NCBI RefSeq assembly: GCF_000234095.1
Contig: NZ_JH376800.1
Location: forward strand, 139,502-203,501
Length of the DNA: 64,000 bases
Direction: 5' to 3'
DNA from: Centipeda infelix ATCC 43532
Lineage (GTDB): Bacteria; Bacillota; Negativicutes; Selenomonadales; Selenomonadaceae
Below the pieces are notes generated by a model. It ran no database searches. It saw only the letters and a program-made list of their open reading frames with translations, and was not told where the DNA came from. Of this stretch, positions 25,806-34,846 are shown in pieces. Position 1 is the stretch's first letter; each line of letters begins with the position of its first letter. Position numbers and translations under genes: made by a program.

Positions 25806-28427
25806 ATGCAGAAAAGTTTGGAGATGCTACATGATCGTTTGACTAGCCCCATCGGGCATCCTGCTCTTTTACTTGGTGCGGGCTTTTCGCTTGGAGCATT
25901 CAATATTGATCAACAACCTTTGGTTTTAGGAAAACGTTTGACTCAAGAACTATATGAAAATATACTGATTCCTAGAATTAAAGAAATTCCAGATTATGAG
26001 CGAGATTGTGAAAATGTGGATTTAACTGTTCGACAAGGAGATTTGAAAAAGTTTTGTACATGGTTAAGGGAGTTCGGATTAGAAAACGAACGAGATGAAT
26101 ACATAACCCGTCGTTTGAAAGTGCATGGATGGAGAGAGGATGTTTCCTTTGAGACTTTGGCAGCGTACCCATGGCGATATATTTTTACGCTCAACATGGA
26201 TGATTTGGTTGAAAAAATCTATGAAAAAATTGGCAAGAAGCTAGAAGTCTGGAATCGTGATTGTCAAAATTATGTGGAAAATCCAAAAGAGACAATCTTG
26301 GTAAAACTACATGGGGATGTTAACTGTACCGTTCCATCAGGTTCGTATCGATATATATTGGACGAAAAAGAATATCGCAACTTTACAGCAAGTGATGATC
26401 GAATGTTACAGAAATTTGGTGAGGTGTACGTTTCTAACGATTTGATTATTTTAGGGACGCAATTTCAAGAAAATGATTTGGAGATCGCTTTAATATCATT
26501 GTTACAAAATAAGTGTAATAATGAAAAGATACAATATTTCTTCGTGTCGCCAGAGATATCAAGCAGATCCCTTATAAGAGAGATAGATAAAAACAATAAC
26601 TTCCATCACATAAAAATGACAAATATCGAATTTCTAGCATATATGAATCAATTAAAGATAAAAGCACAATCAACGAAAAAGCTCTTGCTAAGCAATTCGT
26701 TTTCAGACTGGAATTCTGAGCTGCAAGATGCTGCTGACAGTGAAAAAACATACGAATTATACAACGGTGCTGATCCTTGTGCGGGGGATTTCTTTCATGA
26801 GATTGATATACCAAGAAGTATGCCGCAAGACGAAAGGAAGAAGAGTTTTGTATCTATTCAAGAGAATTTTGAAAAAAATCTTGTAGAGAAAAAAACAGTA
26901 TTAGTAACGATTCACGGTGAATCGTTTGTTGGAAAAAGCTGTTTGGCAATGAGGCTGTTGACACTCTCTGCTGCGAACGGATATCAGAGTTTTTATACGA
27001 AAAATATTGACCTTCATATTATTGATAAGGTCAAAGAGTTCTTGCGCAGTCAAACAGATAATTCTAAGATTGCGTTCTGTATGGAGAATGCGGCCTTATT
27101 CTATAGTATATTTGATGAGTTGTTTGATGAAGCTTTAGGAAAATCTGTTGTTTTTATTACCACAGCATTGGATTCTGACCACAATACAAAACAATATACA
27201 TTACAAAATATTTATGATAAGAGACTTGATTATTATATTAATGAAAGAATCAGTGATAAAGAGGCGTGGGATACCTACACAAAACTTGCTTCTCACAATA
27301 GACTAGGACGTTTACAGTCTGCGACAAATAAACCGAGTAGTATTAGAAAAAACATACGAGATATTGGAGATCTTATTGATGTTCTTTGGTATGCACACGA
27401 AGGAAGACGGTTTTCCAGTTATTTCGAGGGGTGGTACAAGCATAAGCGTCAAGAAGAACAAATTGAAGTGTTTGAAATTTTGACGTATTATGCATCACTT
27501 GGATGTGAGTTTTCCATATCAGATTTACCGATGATTGCACTAGCTGTTAACAGAAAAAATTTTGATTATAAGAAGTTTGAAATTTCATTTTCTGATTTTT
27601 GGACGTCCAAATCCAAGAGACCTCGTTTACGTTATGTACGATTGTTTCGCGATATTGTTGTAAAGACAATACCTGTAAGCCAGAGAATTGAATGGTTACG
27701 GTTTTTAATAGTATTCTTGGCCAAACGAATAAAAGAGAGGGAGCAGTCGCGGAACAGCCTGATGTTTGAATCTGTTACAAAAATAAAAAATATATCGATG
27801 CAAAAGAAGATAACCAATGAAGATATCCTTCAGTTGTTTTCCAACGTGGAGTCAGAATGTCAACATCTAAGCTATTATTGGATACAACGTTGTATTATAT
27901 ATAGCAAATGTGAAAAATTTGAAGATGCTGCAAATTCTATTGCCAACGCAGCGTCTGCACGTAAATACCGTACCTATCAAATTATTCACGCGGAGGCAAA
28001 GAATGATATGGCAAGAGGTATATGGTGTATAAAACATGATCCAAACCATGCGGATGAGTTTTTCTTTCGTGGGCGGGATCAAGTGGTTTCTCTTATTGAA
28101 GAAAGAAACAAATATCGTAGTGCTTTAACATTTTCGGTACACACATATGTAAATATGGCAATGAAATATTATAATGAGAAAAAGATAGAACCCGATATCA
28201 ACGAATGGAATCAACTTTTGGAGGCGGTTTCCCTCTCTGTATATCATCTATCTGCTAAAGACAAAATCTTTTTGAAGCTGATAGAGGACTTTGTAAAATT
28301 TGCGGAACAAAACGGTAAGAGGGATCTTGCTGCGCCCTTCCTCCGTGAGTTGGGAAAAAAACCAAGGATACCTATGGATGAGTCTGATTATGATATAGAC
28401 TCATTACCCGATGTCGAGATCAAATAA
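25806..28427 (+). CDS. SIR2-like domain plus P-loop NTPase protein, candidate single-gene defence system
   Basis: An 873-residue multidomain protein. The N-terminal SIR2_2-like domain (about 15-240) carries LLLGAGFS (21-28), FTLNMDD with Asn130, KLHGD with His169 and ILGTQFQENDLE (215-226), so the NAD-hydrolysis residues appear intact. A P-loop follows (GESFVGKS, 371-378, in VLVTIHGESFVGKSCLAM), as in STAND-type ATPases. The C-terminal ~400 residues are helical and TPR-like (around 690-860). SIR2 effectors joined to STAND NTPases (Avs5-like) and DSR proteins deplete NAD during phage infection in other bacteria. Codon use is distinctly AT-rich against its neighbours, indicating transfer. ATG 25806 follows TTGGAGG. 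Confidence 0.78.
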   Translation: MQKSLEMLHDRLTSPIGHPALLLGAGFSLGAFNIDQQPLVLGKRLTQELYENILIPRIKEIPDYERDCENVDLTVRQGDLKKFCTWLREFGLENERDEYITRRLKVHGWREDVSFETLAAYPWRYIFTLNMDDLVEKIYEKIGKKLEVWNRDCQNYVENPKETILVKLHGDVNCTVPSGSYRYILDEKEYRNFTASDDRMLQKFGEVYVSNDLIILGTQFQENDLEIALISLLQNKCNNEKIQYFFVSPEISSRSLIREIDKNNNFHHIKMTNIEFLAYMNQLKIKAQSTKKLLLSNSFSDWNSELQDAADSEKTYELYNGADPCAGDFFHEIDIPRSMPQDERKKSFVSIQENFEKNLVEKKTVLVTIHGESFVGKSCLAMRLLTLSAANGYQSFYTKNIDLHIIDKVKEFLRSQTDNSKIAFCMENAALFYSIFDELFDEALGKSVVFITTALDSDHNTKQYTLQNIYDKRLDYYINERISDKEAWDTYTKLASHNRLGRLQSATNKPSSIRKNIRDIGDLIDVLWYAHEGRRFSSYFEGWYKHKRQEEQIEVFEILTYYASLGCEFSISDLPMIALAVNRKNFDYKKFEISFSDFWTSKSKRPRLRYVRLFRDIVVKTIPVSQRIEWLRFLIVFLAKRIKEREQSRNSLMFESVTKIKNISMQKKITNEDILQLFSNVESECQHLSYYWIQRCIIYSKCEKFEDAANSIANAASARKYRTYQIIHAEAKNDMARGIWCIKHDPNHADEFFFRGRDQVVSLIEERNKYRSALTFSVHTYVNMAMKYYNEKKIEPDINEWNQLLEAVSLSVYHLSAKDKIFLKLIEDFVKFAEQNGKRDLAAPFLRELGKKPRIPMDESDYDIDSLPDVEIK

Positions 28428-28514
28428 AATTGTTTGATCTGTCTTGCAGTTACTATATCTGGGGTTGCACATATTTGCTACGATACAACTTTTTTTGAAA
28501 GGATTGAACTTTCT

Positions 28515-29543
28515 ATGAAAAAAGCATTTATTACAGGACTTACTGGACAGGATGGCTCGTATCTTGCGGAACTTTTACTTGAAAAAGGGTATGAGGTGTA
28601 TGGGATTATCCGCCGTGCAAGTGTTGCGAATACGTCTCGTATTGATCATTTGATGAAGGATGTTCATGTCTACTACGGGGATATGATTGACTCGTCGAAC
28701 CTCAGTCGTTTGATGGAGAAAATTCAGCCGGATGAGATTTACAATTTGGCTGCACAGTCTCATGTGCAGGTTTCCTTTGATGTGCCCGAGTTTACGGCTG
28801 ATGTGGATGGCCTTGGCACGCTTCGCTTGTTGGACGCAATTCGTGAAATGCGGAGCGGCACGCGTTTCTATCAGGCATCGACGAGTGAACTTTTTGGAGG
28901 GCTTCCTGAGACTGCGCCGCAGAGTGAGAAGACCCCGTTCTATCCGAAAAGCCCGTATGGCGCAGCGAAACTCTATGCCTACTGGATCACGGTCAACTTC
29001 AGAGAGGCCTATCATCTGTATGCGTGTAATGGTATCTTGTTCAACCATGAATCACCGCGCCGTGGTGAGAACTTTGTGACGAAGAAGATTACGCGCTCAG
29101 TTGCACGTATCGCGCAGGGGCGACAGGATAAATTGTCTTTGGGCAATCTGGACGCAAAGCGTGACTGGGGATATGCAAAGGATTATGTCGAGGCGATGTG
29201 GCTGATGCTGCAGCAGGACGAGCCGGATGATTTCGTGATTGCAACGGGCGAGACGCATACGGTGCGTGAGTTCACGGAACTTGCCTTCCGTCACATAGGT
29301 GTGGAGCTTGCATGGGAAGGCGAGGGCGTTGAAGAGAAGGCATATGATCGTAGGACGAACCGCCTTCTTGTCGATGTCGATCCGAGATTCTTCCGTCCCG
29401 CCGAGGTGGAGTTCCTGTGGGGAGATCCGACCAAGGCAAAGGAAAAACTGGGGTGGAGGAATAAGACAAGCCTTGCACAACTGGTCGAGATTATGATGGA
29501 TTATGATATGAAGTTTGATAATTATGGCGGTGATCACAAATGA
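28515..29543 (+). CDS. gmd: GDP-mannose 4,6-dehydratase
   Basis: Converts GDP-D-mannose to GDP-4-keto-6-deoxy-D-mannose. The 342-residue extended SDR has [13 protein letters not shown] at the N-terminus, the active-site STSELFG, the Tyr-x3-Lys motif [11 protein letters not shown], and [17 protein letters not shown], which is diagnostic for Gmd. ATG 28515 starts the Rossmann fold; GAAAGGATT lies about 12 bases upstream. The gene overlaps fcl by four bases (ATGA), and the two enzymes act in succession. Confidence 0.93.
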   Translation: MKKAFITGLTGQDGSYLAELLLEKGYEVYGIIRRASVANTSRIDHLMKDVHVYYGDMIDSSNLSRLMEKIQPDEIYNLAAQSHVQVSFDVPEFTADVDGLGTLRLLDAIREMRSGTRFYQASTSELFGGLPETAPQSEKTPFYPKSPYGAAKLYAYWITVNFREAYHLYACNGILFNHESPRRGENFVTKKITRSVARIAQGRQDKLSLGNLDAKRDWGYAKDYVEAMWLMLQQDEPDDFVIATGETHTVREFTELAFRHIGVELAWEGEGVEEKAYDRRTNRLLVDVDPRFFRPAEVEFLWGDPTKAKEKLGWRNKTSLAQLVEIMMDYDMKFDNYGGDHK

Positions 29544-30451
29544 TTTTATTAACAGGCGCTACAGGGTTTCTTGGAAAGCGCGTTGCAAAAAAACTGGAAG
29601 AACGCGGCTTGGAGTTTCATAAAACTTCTCAATCGTTGGGGACGGATTTGCGGGACGCATCTGCTGTTCATCAGCTGTTTGCGGAAGTGAAGCCGGATAA
29701 GGTTATCAACTGCGCTGCATATGTGGGCGGTATTCAGTTTGGTTATAAGCACCCTGCCGAGCTGTTTCGTAATAATCTGCTGATGACAATCAATCTCCTC
29801 GATGCCTGTAGGGATTTTTCTGTACAGCGTCTTGTCAATCCAATTTCTAACTGTGCCTATCCGGCACGTGCGACCTTCTTCAAGGAGGATGAGTTTTGGG
29901 AAGGGGAACTCCATGAGTCGGTAATGGTCTACGGACATGCGCGTAAAACCTCATGGGTCGGTGCGTGGGCGTACGAAAAGCAGTACGGTCTGGACACGCT
30001 GAATTTGATTCTTTCCAATATGTATGGGCCGGAGGATCATTTCGAGGAAGAACGTTCTCATGCACTCGGGGCACTGATTATGAAGATTGTAAAGGCAAAG
30101 CGTGAAAATCTTCCCGAGGTCATTGTATGGGGCTCCGGCAAGCCCGTGCGCGAATGGCTCTATGTTGATGATGGTGCGGAGGCGATGGTGCGTGGCTTAG
30201 ATGCACCGCATTCAGAGCAGCCGGTGAATATTGGTGTTGGCAAGGGAATTTCCATCATCGATATGGCAAAGATCATCCAGGAGGATGTTGGTTATGAGGG
30301 AGAACTGAAACTCGATCCTACGAAGCCGGATGGTGCACCGTATAAGACAGTCGATGGAACGAAGGGCGGCGAGCTCCTTGGATGGCGACCGGAGAAAGAT
30401 TTTCGCCTCGGGATTCGGGAGACCGTTCAGTGGTATCTGGAGCATTGTTAA
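29540..30451 (+). CDS. fcl: GDP-L-fucose synthase
   Basis: Bifunctional epimerase/reductase making GDP-L-fucose from the Gmd product. The 303-residue SDR has [13 protein letters not shown], the [10 protein letters not shown] region, NPISNCAYP and the catalytic Tyr-x3-Lys in YGHARKTSW. Typical Fcl sequence [16 protein letters not shown] follows. It is coupled to gmd by ATGA. With manC at 33052 and gmd it completes mannose-1-phosphate to GDP-fucose, presumably for the GT10 enzyme at 24805. Confidence 0.9.
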   Translation: MILLTGATGFLGKRVAKKLEERGLEFHKTSQSLGTDLRDASAVHQLFAEVKPDKVINCAAYVGGIQFGYKHPAELFRNNLLMTINLLDACRDFSVQRLVNPISNCAYPARATFFKEDEFWEGELHESVMVYGHARKTSWVGAWAYEKQYGLDTLNLILSNMYGPEDHFEEERSHALGALIMKIVKAKRENLPEVIVWGSGKPVREWLYVDDGAEAMVRGLDAPHSEQPVNIGVGKGISIIDMAKIIQEDVGYEGELKLDPTKPDGAPYKTVDGTKGGELLGWRPEKDFRLGIRETVQWYLEHC

Positions 30452-30494
30452 CGATGAGGCTTGTTAGATACATTGCTTGAAGCGAGGTATATTG

Positions 30495-30902
30495 ATGAAA
30501 GTTGTAAAGTCCCCGAGTGGAAAAATTTTGGCGAAGCATATTGTGCAGGAAGACATCCGGGATGGTCTCGGGTTCTTTTCTGATGACAGTGACTTCATTC
30601 AGGTGGGCACGTGGCGGTATGAGGAAGGGAAGGATTTACTTGCACATCAGCACAACCTTGTAGAGCGTACAGTGGAACGCACGCAGGAGGTACTCGTGAT
30701 TCAAAAAGGTGCAATTCAGGCGAGCATTTTCGATGAGAATGAGGAGCACACGCTGCTGGAGCGTTTTGATGTAAAGCAGGGAGAAGTTTTGATTCTGCTC
30801 CATGGAGCGCACGGCTATAAAATCTTGGAAGATGGTACGCAGGTCGTGGAGATAAAAAACGGTCCCTATCTTGGTGCCGAGATTGATCGGGTACGTATCT
30901 GA
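30495..30902 (+). CDS. Small cupin-like protein
   Basis: A 135-residue protein rich in short beta strands, with AHQHN (His-x-His) and an acidic residue downstream, then a second motif LLHGAHGYKIL and VVEIKNGPYLG. This is a single-domain cupin fold, such as WxcM/FdtA-type sugar isomerases or metal-dependent enzymes use. Between fcl and a sugar aminotransferase gene it may act on a nucleotide sugar, but no function can be assigned. ATG 30495 follows GCGAGGTAT. Confidence 0.6.
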   Translation: MKVVKSPSGKILAKHIVQEDIRDGLGFFSDDSDFIQVGTWRYEEGKDLLAHQHNLVERTVERTQEVLVIQKGAIQASIFDENEEHTLLERFDVKQGEVLILLHGAHGYKILEDGTQVVEIKNGPYLGAEIDRVRI

Positions 30903-30926
30903 ATATTTCATTGGGAGGTATTTTCG

Positions 30927-32012
30927 ATGAGTCAGTTTATCAATCAGATGGAGCCGTGGTTCGACGAGGCTGAGGCGAACGCTGTTCATGAGTATATGAA
31001 GTCCGGTGGTTGGGTAACGGAGTTCCGTAAGACACGTGAATTTGAAGACCGTATCGCTGAATATACGGGCGCGAAGTTCTGCTCAGTTGTTGCAAATGGT
31101 ACGGTCAGCCTATCGATTGCCTTGATGGCGTGTGGTGTCAAGAAGGACGATGAGGTTATCGTCCCGGACTACACTATGGTAGCAACGCCGAACTCCGTAG
31201 AGCTGATTGGCGCGAAGGCTGTGTTCGTAGACATTAATCGTCAGAACCTTTGTATGGACTTCGAAAAAATGAAAGCTGCGATTACGCCAAAGACAAAAGC
31301 TGTCATGCTTGTTACAATCAATGGTCGTTATCCGGATGAGATCGAGCAGTTTGCATCCTACTGCAAGGAAAAAGGGATCTGGCTGATTGAGGATGCAGCG
31401 CAGTCTCTCGGCTCGCGCGTCAATGGAAAGCATCTTGGTTTATTTGGTGCCATTGGAAGTTTTTCGTTTAGTGCACCAAAGGTGATTACAACTGGTCAGG
31501 GCGGTGCACTCATTACCGATAATGCTGAGCTTTTCGATCGCATAAAGAAGATTCGTGATTTCGGACGTTCGCAGGGCGGTATCGATCACTATCTTATCAA
31601 GGGTTGGAATTTCAAGTTCACGGATTTGCAGGCTGTTGTCGGTCTGGAACAGATGAAGAAGCTTTCTTATCGCGTTGAGCGTAAGAAAGAAATTGGGAAG
31701 CTGTATGAAAAATTGCTCGCCGATGTCAAGCAGGTCGAATTCATTCCGACGAACTATGAGAATACTACTCCGTGGTTTATTGATATCCTTGTAGAGGGGC
31801 GTGAGGGGCTCAAGTCATACCTCAAAGATCATGGCGTCGGATCACGTGATTTCTATCCACCGCTCCACGCAGAACCTGCCTATGGCTACGAGGGAAGTTA
31901 TCCCGTGACGGAAGAAATCTCGCGCAAGGGACTCTGGCTTCCATCTGCAGCACAGCTGACGGATGAAGAAATTAGCGTTGTATGTGAGTATATACGGGCT
32001 TATTTTGCTTGA
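30927..32012 (+). CDS. DegT/DnrJ/EryC1/StrS family sugar aminotransferase
   Basis: A 361-residue PLP enzyme that aminates keto sugars bound to nucleotides. PLP-contact sequences are VANGTVSLSIALMA, IVPDYTMVATPNSV, LIEDAAQSLGS and SFSAPKVITTGQGGAL, with the Schiff-base Lys retained, so it is an aminotransferase rather than a ColD-type dehydratase. Overall length and the GWNFKFTDLQAVVG segment are close to GDP-perosamine synthases. With Gmd nearby, GDP-4-keto-6-deoxymannose is a possible substrate, giving GDP-perosamine; this is inference. TTGGGAGG precedes ATG 30927. Confidence 0.8.
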   Translation: MSQFINQMEPWFDEAEANAVHEYMKSGGWVTEFRKTREFEDRIAEYTGAKFCSVVANGTVSLSIALMACGVKKDDEVIVPDYTMVATPNSVELIGAKAVFVDINRQNLCMDFEKMKAAITPKTKAVMLVTINGRYPDEIEQFASYCKEKGIWLIEDAAQSLGSRVNGKHLGLFGAIGSFSFSAPKVITTGQGGALITDNAELFDRIKKIRDFGRSQGGIDHYLIKGWNFKFTDLQAVVGLEQMKKLSYRVERKKEIGKLYEKLLADVKQVEFIPTNYENTTPWFIDILVEGREGLKSYLKDHGVGSRDFYPPLHAEPAYGYEGSYPVTEEISRKGLWLPSAAQLTDEEISVVCEYIRAYFA

Positions 32013-32114
32013 GATAAATCGAGAAGCCACTAATCCATTTTGGTGATTTGTTGGTAAAGAGGCAAGACAATAATTGTTAGTTGGCTTCTCTTGATTTTTC
32101 CATCACTTTTGAAA

Positions 32115-32618
32115 ATGTGTGGTGAAAAATTGTTGAAGAAGCTAAAAACATATGAGAGTATATGTTCTGCGTCTATCGGACTTTTTGTGAGCGTGTTTCT
32201 ATGGATGTTTTCCCCAGATACTGCTGTTTCGGTTTCCTGGGTGGTTATTCCAGTCGTATTAATGATGTTATCGTGGTGGATTGTTTTGGTATGGCGTAAC
32301 AATTTGAGAAAAGAGGTGGAATTTGTCGCTAAAATCATCAATTATGATCCCGATAAAGGAAGACTGCTGTTTTCTGTCAACATCAACTCTGTTATTGCAA
32401 TAGATTCATATATAACTCTTTTTTACAAAGATAATAGGGGCTATGAAAATTTATATGCAGTTGCGGTTGTTATTAACATTCAAAAAACAGGGGTAGTGCA
32501 GGCAAAGATAATTGGAGCTGAAAGCAGTATACTTGAAAATCCTCGTGAAATGATTATCATTAAACCAACGATTACTACCAGACTTATAAATGGAATATTG
32601 GAGAACAATCATGAATAA
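32115..32618 (+). CDS. Hypothetical membrane protein
   Basis: A 167-residue protein I do not recognise. Two hydrophobic segments lie near the N-terminus (SASIGLFVSVFLWMF and SWVVIPVVLMMLSWWIVLVW), then a ~100-residue soluble domain dominated by alternating hydrophobic strands (KIINYDPDKGRLLFSVN, YITLFYKDN, AVAVVINIQ). It overlaps the next gene by eight bases, so the two are translated as a pair. Base composition is AT-rich compared with manC. The ATG at 32115 is used; an upstream TTG at 32091 is possible. Confidence 0.6.
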   Translation: MCGEKLLKKLKTYESICSASIGLFVSVFLWMFSPDTAVSVSWVVIPVVLMMLSWWIVLVWRNNLRKEVEFVAKIINYDPDKGRLLFSVNINSVIAIDSYITLFYKDNRGYENLYAVAVVINIQKTGVVQAKIIGAESSILENPREMIIIKPTITTRLINGILENNHE

Positions 32619-33012
32619 GGTTATAAAAGTGGCGAAGGTAACAAATGCAGAAGAACTCGTTTTGAATGCAGGACAAGCAGATAAAATTCAGGAGGGTGAT
32701 AGGTATTTGGTTTATGGAATCGGCGAAGAGATTTTTGACCCTGATACAAAAAAGTCCCTTGGGTGCTTGGAAGTTGTTAGAGGAACAGGAAAAGTCGTGC
32801 ATGTTCAAGAACGAATGTGCACAATTCGAACTGATATGAAAGAACCCATAAAAATAGAAAAAAAACGGAAAAGAATGTTGCCAACGACCTCCATTATGTC
32901 AACACTTACGGGATTTCATGATCGCGTCGAGGAGATAGAATATACGGAGATGCCAGAAGCCAAGCCTTTCGATAACCCAGAAGTTGGAGATCATGCTAAA
33001 CCTATTAGCTAA
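32611..33012 (+). CDS. Hypothetical protein, FlgT-C-like beta domain
   Basis: A 133-residue soluble protein. Residues 15-75 (LVLNAGQADKIQEGDRY, then DPDTKKSLGCLEVVRG and GKVVHVQERMCTIRT) follow the pattern of small beta barrels such as the C-terminal domain of FlgT: a GxxxGIxxGD-like turn, a DP-T-x-LG turn, then V-x-V. The rest is charged and probably disordered. Function is unknown; it probably interacts with the membrane protein it overlaps by eight bases. Confidence 0.6.
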   Translation: MNKVIKVAKVTNAEELVLNAGQADKIQEGDRYLVYGIGEEIFDPDTKKSLGCLEVVRGTGKVVHVQERMCTIRTDMKEPIKIEKKRKRMLPTTSIMSTLTGFHDRVEEIEYTEMPEAKPFDNPEVGDHAKPIS

Positions 33013-33051
33013 ATGAACATTTTATCATTAAAATTGGAATGGAGCTATAAA

Positions 33052-34365
33052 ATGCAGATTGTACTACTTTCCGGGGGGGCGGGGAAACGTTTGTGGCCTC
33101 TCTCCAATGAGCTCTATTCCAAACAGTTTCTTCGTTTGCTCAAACGTGAGGATGGATCTCGTGAGTCGATGATTCAGCGCGTAGTGCGGCAGGTGCAGAA
33201 TGCCGTTCCTGATGTATCCATTACGATTGCAACGGCTCGTGAGCAGATGTCCTTGATTCGTCGTCAACTGGGAAATCAAGTAAATATTTCTATTGAACCA
33301 TGTCGCCGCGATACATTTCCTGCGATTGCGTTAGTTTCTTCCTATTTGCACGATAAATGTGACGTGTCATACGATGAGCCTATTGCTATTTGTCCTGCCG
33401 ACCCATATGTCGATGAAGATTACTTTCTAGCTATCAAGCGGCTGCTTACGTCTATAGAATGTGGAGCTTCTGCCAACCTTCTGTTAATGGGGATTGAACC
33501 CACCTATCCGAGTGAGAAATATGGCTATATTCTTCCAACTGGGAGAACAGAGCAGAGCCCTGTACATGCGTTTAAAGAAAAGCCGAACGAGGAGCTTGCT
33601 GCCAGATATATCGAAAATGGGGCTTTATGGAACAGCGGCGTGTTTGTCTTTCGACTTGGGTATGCACTCAATAAATCTCGTCAGTTGCTTGGGAGTGCGA
33701 GTTATGAGGAGCTTTTGCATGGCTATGCGGATTTACCTAAAATCAGCTTTGACTATGCTGTAGTTGAAAAGGAAGAGAGTATTGTTGTTCAGCGATATTC
33801 TGGTACATGGCTTGATGTCGGAACGTGGAATACACTTTCAGAGGTAATGTCAGAGTACTCTATCGGACGTGTTACAATGGATGCGGCCTGCAGTAATATC
33901 CATGTTGTGAACACTCTTTCTGCTCCTGTTCTTTGTATGGGCGTGAAAGATGCGATAGTTGCTGCAAGCCCTGAGGGAATCCTCATTGCGGACAAAGATC
34001 GTTCGAGTGCAATGAAACCCTATGTGGAGAACCTGCATACACCGGTGATGTATACAGAAAAATCATGGGGAGAATTTCGGATCATTGATACAGAACCCCA
34101 AAGTCTAACTATTAAAATAACACTTACTCAAGGCGAGTCTCTTACTTATCACAAACACGAGCGACGTGATGAGACTTGGACAGTGATCAAGGGGCGCGGC
34201 TGGGTGAAGCTCGATGGCAACGAGTTCGCTGTTGCTGAGGGACAGACGGTGCGTATTCCGCGCGGGTCATTTCATACAATACGAGCGGAGACTCTGCTGA
34301 AGGTAATGGAGATCCAGACGGGTGAGGATATTGATGTGGATGACAAAATTGTGTGGGGGCTGTAG
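33052..34365 (+). CDS. manC: Mannose-1-phosphate guanylyltransferase with cupin C-terminus
   Basis: Makes GDP-mannose from mannose 1-phosphate. The 437-residue protein has the nucleotidyltransferase domain (LLSGGAGKRLWPLSN, KQFLRLL, the FKEKPNEE motif, NSGVFVFR) and a C-terminal mannose-6-phosphate isomerase type II cupin (SLTYHKHERRDETW, PRGSFHTI). ATG 33052 is used because GGAG lies eight bases upstream; ATG 33013 lies in the gap after the previous gene and has no such site. It carries a run of seven G at the P-loop-like motif (about 33067). GDP-mannose feeds Gmd. Confidence 0.9.
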   Translation: MQIVLLSGGAGKRLWPLSNELYSKQFLRLLKREDGSRESMIQRVVRQVQNAVPDVSITIATAREQMSLIRRQLGNQVNISIEPCRRDTFPAIALVSSYLHDKCDVSYDEPIAICPADPYVDEDYFLAIKRLLTSIECGASANLLLMGIEPTYPSEKYGYILPTGRTEQSPVHAFKEKPNEELAARYIENGALWNSGVFVFRLGYALNKSRQLLGSASYEELLHGYADLPKISFDYAVVEKEESIVVQRYSGTWLDVGTWNTLSEVMSEYSIGRVTMDAACSNIHVVNTLSAPVLCMGVKDAIVAASPEGILIADKDRSSAMKPYVENLHTPVMYTEKSWGEFRIIDTEPQSLTIKITLTQGESLTYHKHERRDETWTVIKGRGWVKLDGNEFAVAEGQTVRIPRGSFHTIRAETLLKVMEIQTGEDIDVDDKIVWGL

Positions 34366-34416
34366 TTTTTACTGTAAGCATTGATATTGTAAAAACAGGC
34401 AATCCACAATAGAAAA

Positions 34417-34436
34417 GCCGCCTCATCTGAGGTGGC
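34417..34436 (+). terminator. Hairpin after manC, weak terminator candidate
   Basis: GCCGCCTC and GAGGTGGC pair around a 4-base loop with one wobble. On the plus strand the downstream sequence is only moderately T-rich (TCTAATAT), so termination may be partial. It marks the end of part A of the polysaccharide locus. Confidence 0.4.
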
Positions 34437-34520
34437 TCTAATATAACAATGAAAGTTCTGTGGAACCAATAACTGACATAAACATGGCGTGAAAAGCGAA
34501 TAGACAATCATTGAACTGAT

Positions 34521-34640
34521 CCCCAAAAGTTAGACTTAGGAAAACTTTTGGGGATATTGTTATGGAAAAATACAATATAGAATACAAACTGGAGGCCGTA
34601 AGGGAATAACTTGCCGGGCAAGAGGATAACAATTTCCCTA
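34521..34640 (+). mobile_element. Decayed IS3-type insertion sequence remnant
   Basis: CTGATCCCCAAAAGTTAGAC is a typical IS3/IS150-group terminal sequence. An orfA-like start follows at 34562 (MEKYNIEYKLEAVRE), which runs into a stop codon at residue 16; the frame then continues as LAGQEDNNF and degrades. CCCCAAAAGTT (34521-34531) and AACTTTTGGGG (34543-34553) also form an inverted repeat. No orfB or opposite end is recognisable, so only the 5' fragment is left. Confidence 0.55.
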
Positions 34641-34745
34641 TGTGTCCATTAGGGAGAATCTCCCCGTGAGGCTCTTTCTCTTTTTCTCTCTTGTGTAACA
34701 TATGATTGACAAACCTACACGTTTGGAAGAGCGGTAAGAAAGGCT

Positions 34746-34773
34746 TTGAATATGACGGTGTTTATGGTAAAAT
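34746..34773 (+). promoter_or_regulatory. Possible promoter of part B of the polysaccharide locus
   Basis: TTGAAT (34746-34751) and TAAAAT (34768-34773) are 16 bases apart, about 75 bases before the second sugar transferase gene. A TTGACA also occurs near 34705 but without a clear -10 box. Part B follows a hairpin and an IS remnant, so its own promoter is expected. Confidence 0.4.
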
Positions 34774-34846
34774 TTATCTATCTGAATGTGTTGTTTTGAG
34801 GAATTATCTATTTTCAACATGAAATGCGACAGGTAGGGGATGAAAT

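Noticed and set aside
33067-33073. G7 run in manC as a phase-variation site
   Set aside because: Seven G encode the conserved GGAGKR motif and fit normal codon use; too short for strong slippage.
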